A DNA stretch of 14,482 bases from an uncultured Microcaldota archaeon (lineage in GTDB: Archaea; Micrarchaeota; Micrarchaeia; Anstonellales; Bilamarchaeaceae): positions 1-14,482 of the forward strand of contig CAIXOA010000193.1 in the NCBI GenBank assembly GCA_903920925.1, read 5' to 3'. This document shows positions 13,116 to 14,482 of this stretch, piece by piece (position 1 is the first letter of the stretch; every line of letters starts with the position of its first letter). Below the pieces are notes generated by a model, which worked only from the letters and a program-made list of their open reading frames with translations, made no database searches and was not told the DNA's origin. The position numbers were made by a program, and so were the translations under genes.

Positions 13116-13160
13116 TATCGCTTCGCGATAACTAGCAGAAACTCCCGTTTCCGCTATCGC
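13116..13160 (-). promoter_or_regulatory. Competing stem-loops in the top6B-top6A spacer
   Basis: Read as minus-strand RNA, GCGAUA (13160-13155), UAUCGC (13130-13125) and GCGAUA (13121-13116) are three 6-nt blocks, and the middle one can pair with either neighbour. Between the first two lies a 9-bp stem (13147-13155 with 13134-13142, one G-U pair) closed by a GGGA loop of GNRA type. The array begins 11 nt after the top6B stop codon. It could influence termination, processing or translation between the subunits. Confidence 0.5.
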
Positions 13161-13171
13161 TGCGGTTTGCT

Positions 13172-14482
13172 TCATCCTTCCGCCTCTTCCTTCCCGTTCA
13201 GGGTCTCTTGTTTGCCCTTTCCCTTGTCAACGTCATCCGTTTTCTCTTCCGCCCCCTCTTTGGCCGGCTCCACGGCTTCAGCATCCTTTCCCGTTTTCTC
13301 TTCCGAGCCCTCTTCCCCAGCCACGCTCTCCCCAACCGAATATTTCCCCTCCACCAATTTTAGCAGTTTCTCCTTGAGTTTTTCGCTCTCCCCCTTCTTC
13401 CCGCAAAGCTCCGCAAGGTCCCGCGACAGCTGCCCCACATACCTCAGGATTGCGGTCCTCTTGCTCACCATCTCCTTTGCCTTCCTCTTCCCAGAGAGGT
13501 GCCTGTCCAATCCGCGCGCCGCCTCCATCACCGCATTCTTGATTTCGTCCACCACTTCCTCCTCATCCGAGATGGACTGCTTCCCCGCGGAAGTATACGG
13601 CACATGCACCGACGCAAAATGCACAAAAATGCTCAGCGGCTCCTCGTCCAGGTTCTTTATCCCGTACCTCTTCCAGTCCACGCTCTTTATCGTCTGCGTG
13701 ATTGCGCACCCTCCGGCATCAAAGAGCAACGGCGCCCGATTCGCAAACCTCAAAATCTCCCCGTTCGCCCCCTTTCCGTTATACGCGAGCCCAACTTCCA
13801 CCACGAAGGGTATCCCCCCGCGGTAGATTTTCGGCGCCCTCTCCGTCACCTGCATAAATTCAGGGCTAATTACATTAGTAAGCGAACTCGTGATCTGCTT
13901 CGTCCCTATGGGAACCACGCTGTCCGTCGCCGGCGCAATCCACTTTATCTTCCTGAAGCCCGCAACCAGCTTCTCCGCGTCCTCCCAGCTCATCGCCGAA
14001 GGCTTCTTCCCCAAATCCACCTCCGGCACCGCCTCCTGCAGGTCCTTTATCTTGTTCAAGGTGACGCGGGTGAACTCCTCCTGCAAAAATGAGGATATCT
14101 TCTGGTAGGGCGCTCCCCTCGCCTTCTCAATCAAATCATGCGCACTAATGCCCAGGGGATGCGGCTTCACTTCCACCGGCTTCGGGGGAAGCTCGTCCAC
14201 CGATCTCGGGAACACGAACCTCTCCCCCTCCGGCGAATTATAGATGATGGTCGCATGGGGATTCGCAATCGCCGTCCTCCTCAGGTACTCATAAATCCCA
14301 TAGGCGCTCTTGTCGTGCTTCACTTCCCCGAATACCCCCTCCACATCCAGCCCGCTTTTCCCCTCCTCCGCAGGCCCCTCTGAAATCATGTTGATGAGCG
14401 GCTTGTTGTTCTTGAAATCCATGCCTATCTCGCACTCTATTTTTCTTCCCTCGTGCGAGGAGATGACCTTTATCGGCTTCCC
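13172..14482 (-). CDS. top6B: DNA topoisomerase VI subunit B, N-terminus beyond the window
   Basis: This is the ATP-binding subunit of topoisomerase VI. The frame is open through the right edge, with the segment GKPIKVISSHEGRKIECEIG upstream of the first visible Met at 14422, so the N-terminal ATP-binding (GHKL) core is outside the window. Visible parts include the loop PPKPVEVKPHPLGI, which leads into the H2TH domain. The transducer domain follows, with PIGTKQI carrying the switch lysine that contacts ATP, and RFANRAPLLFDAGGCAITQ. The C-terminal 60 or so residues are low-complexity and rich in Glu, Lys and Gly, probably a disordered tail. The product pairs with the A subunit encoded 121 bp downstream on the same strand. 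The family assignment is secure from the conserved transducer motifs. Confidence 0.95.
   Translation of the reverse strand, partial: GKPIKVISSHEGRKIECEIGMDFKNNKPLINMISEGPAEEGKSGLDVEGVFGEVKHDKSAYGIYEYLRRTAIANPHATIIYNSPEGERFVFPRSVDELPPKPVEVKPHPLGISAHDLIEKARGAPYQKISSFLQEEFTRVTLNKIKDLQEAVPEVDLGKKPSAMSWEDAEKLVAGFRKIKWIAPATDSVVPIGTKQITSSLTNVISPEFMQVTERAPKIYRGGIPFVVEVGLAYNGKGANGEILRFANRAPLLFDAGGCAITQTIKSVDWKRYGIKNLDEEPLSIFVHFASVHVPYTSAGKQSISDEEEVVDEIKNAVMEAARGLDRHLSGKRKAKEMVSKRTAILRYVGQLSRDLAELCGKKGESEKLKEKLLKLVEGKYSVGESVAGEEGSEEKTGKDAEAVEPAKEGAEEKTDDVDKGKGKQETLNGKEEAEG

Noticed and set aside
1..14482. tRNA or rRNA genes, CRISPR arrays, insertion sequences or integrase genes
   Set aside because: I looked for cloverleaf arms, evenly spaced direct repeats, transposase motifs and long terminal inverted repeats, and saw none. 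The GRPR helix-turn-helix protein resembles a recombinase DNA-binding arm but lacks any catalytic domain.

Overview
The window reads as part of a compact archaeal genome. The evidence is a 5'-truncated DNA topoisomerase VI B subunit with its A subunit, a GTP-dependent dephospho-CoA kinase of the archaeal DUF359 family, a PRC-barrel small protein, and TATA-like boxes placed about 25-28 nt before several start codons (leaderless-type promoters). A short [FeFe]-hydrogenase with no N-terminal ferredoxin domains points by inference towards a DPANN-type or related anaerobic lineage, but no rRNA or species-level marker is present.

Layout from left to right. 1-1013 (-) is an MFS transporter whose C-terminus lies beyond the window. 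It is divergent from the dephospho-CoA kinase at 1052-1564 (+). 1538-1964 (-) is a two-gene unit: a PRC-barrel protein followed by a 60-residue two-helix membrane protein. 2021-3124 (-) is the minimal [FeFe]-hydrogenase. A 154-bp divergent control region (3125-3278) carries a TATA box on each side, a perfect 16-bp palindrome in the middle, and a 10-bp inverted repeat on almost the same axis. 3279-10279 (+) is a two-gene operon taking up about half of the window. Its first gene encodes a 1590-residue membrane protein with an exported Ig-like domain, one clear membrane helix, a very large probably cytoplasmic part and a C-terminal zinc ribbon. Its second gene, coupled through an ATGA overlap, encodes a 743-residue cysteine-rich lipoprotein whose segments look like a TIM barrel and a lysozyme/transglycosylase fold. 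This pair is the best candidate for an undescribed system.

10285-14482 (-) is a topoisomerase VI operon in the order top6B, top6A, an unknown 436-residue protein, and a small helix-turn-helix protein. The last three genes overlap. By contrast, top6B and top6A are separated by 121 bp that can form three stem-loops, two of them mutually exclusive, with a TATA-like element inside one inverted repeat.

Functionally, the hydrogenase would dispose of or recover electrons as H2 in fermentative metabolism. The topoisomerase VI operon handles DNA topology and carries two probable DNA-binding accessory genes. The giant protein and lipoprotein pair would act at the cell surface. The domain calls in that pair come from reading motifs by eye and have not been tested by a profile search.
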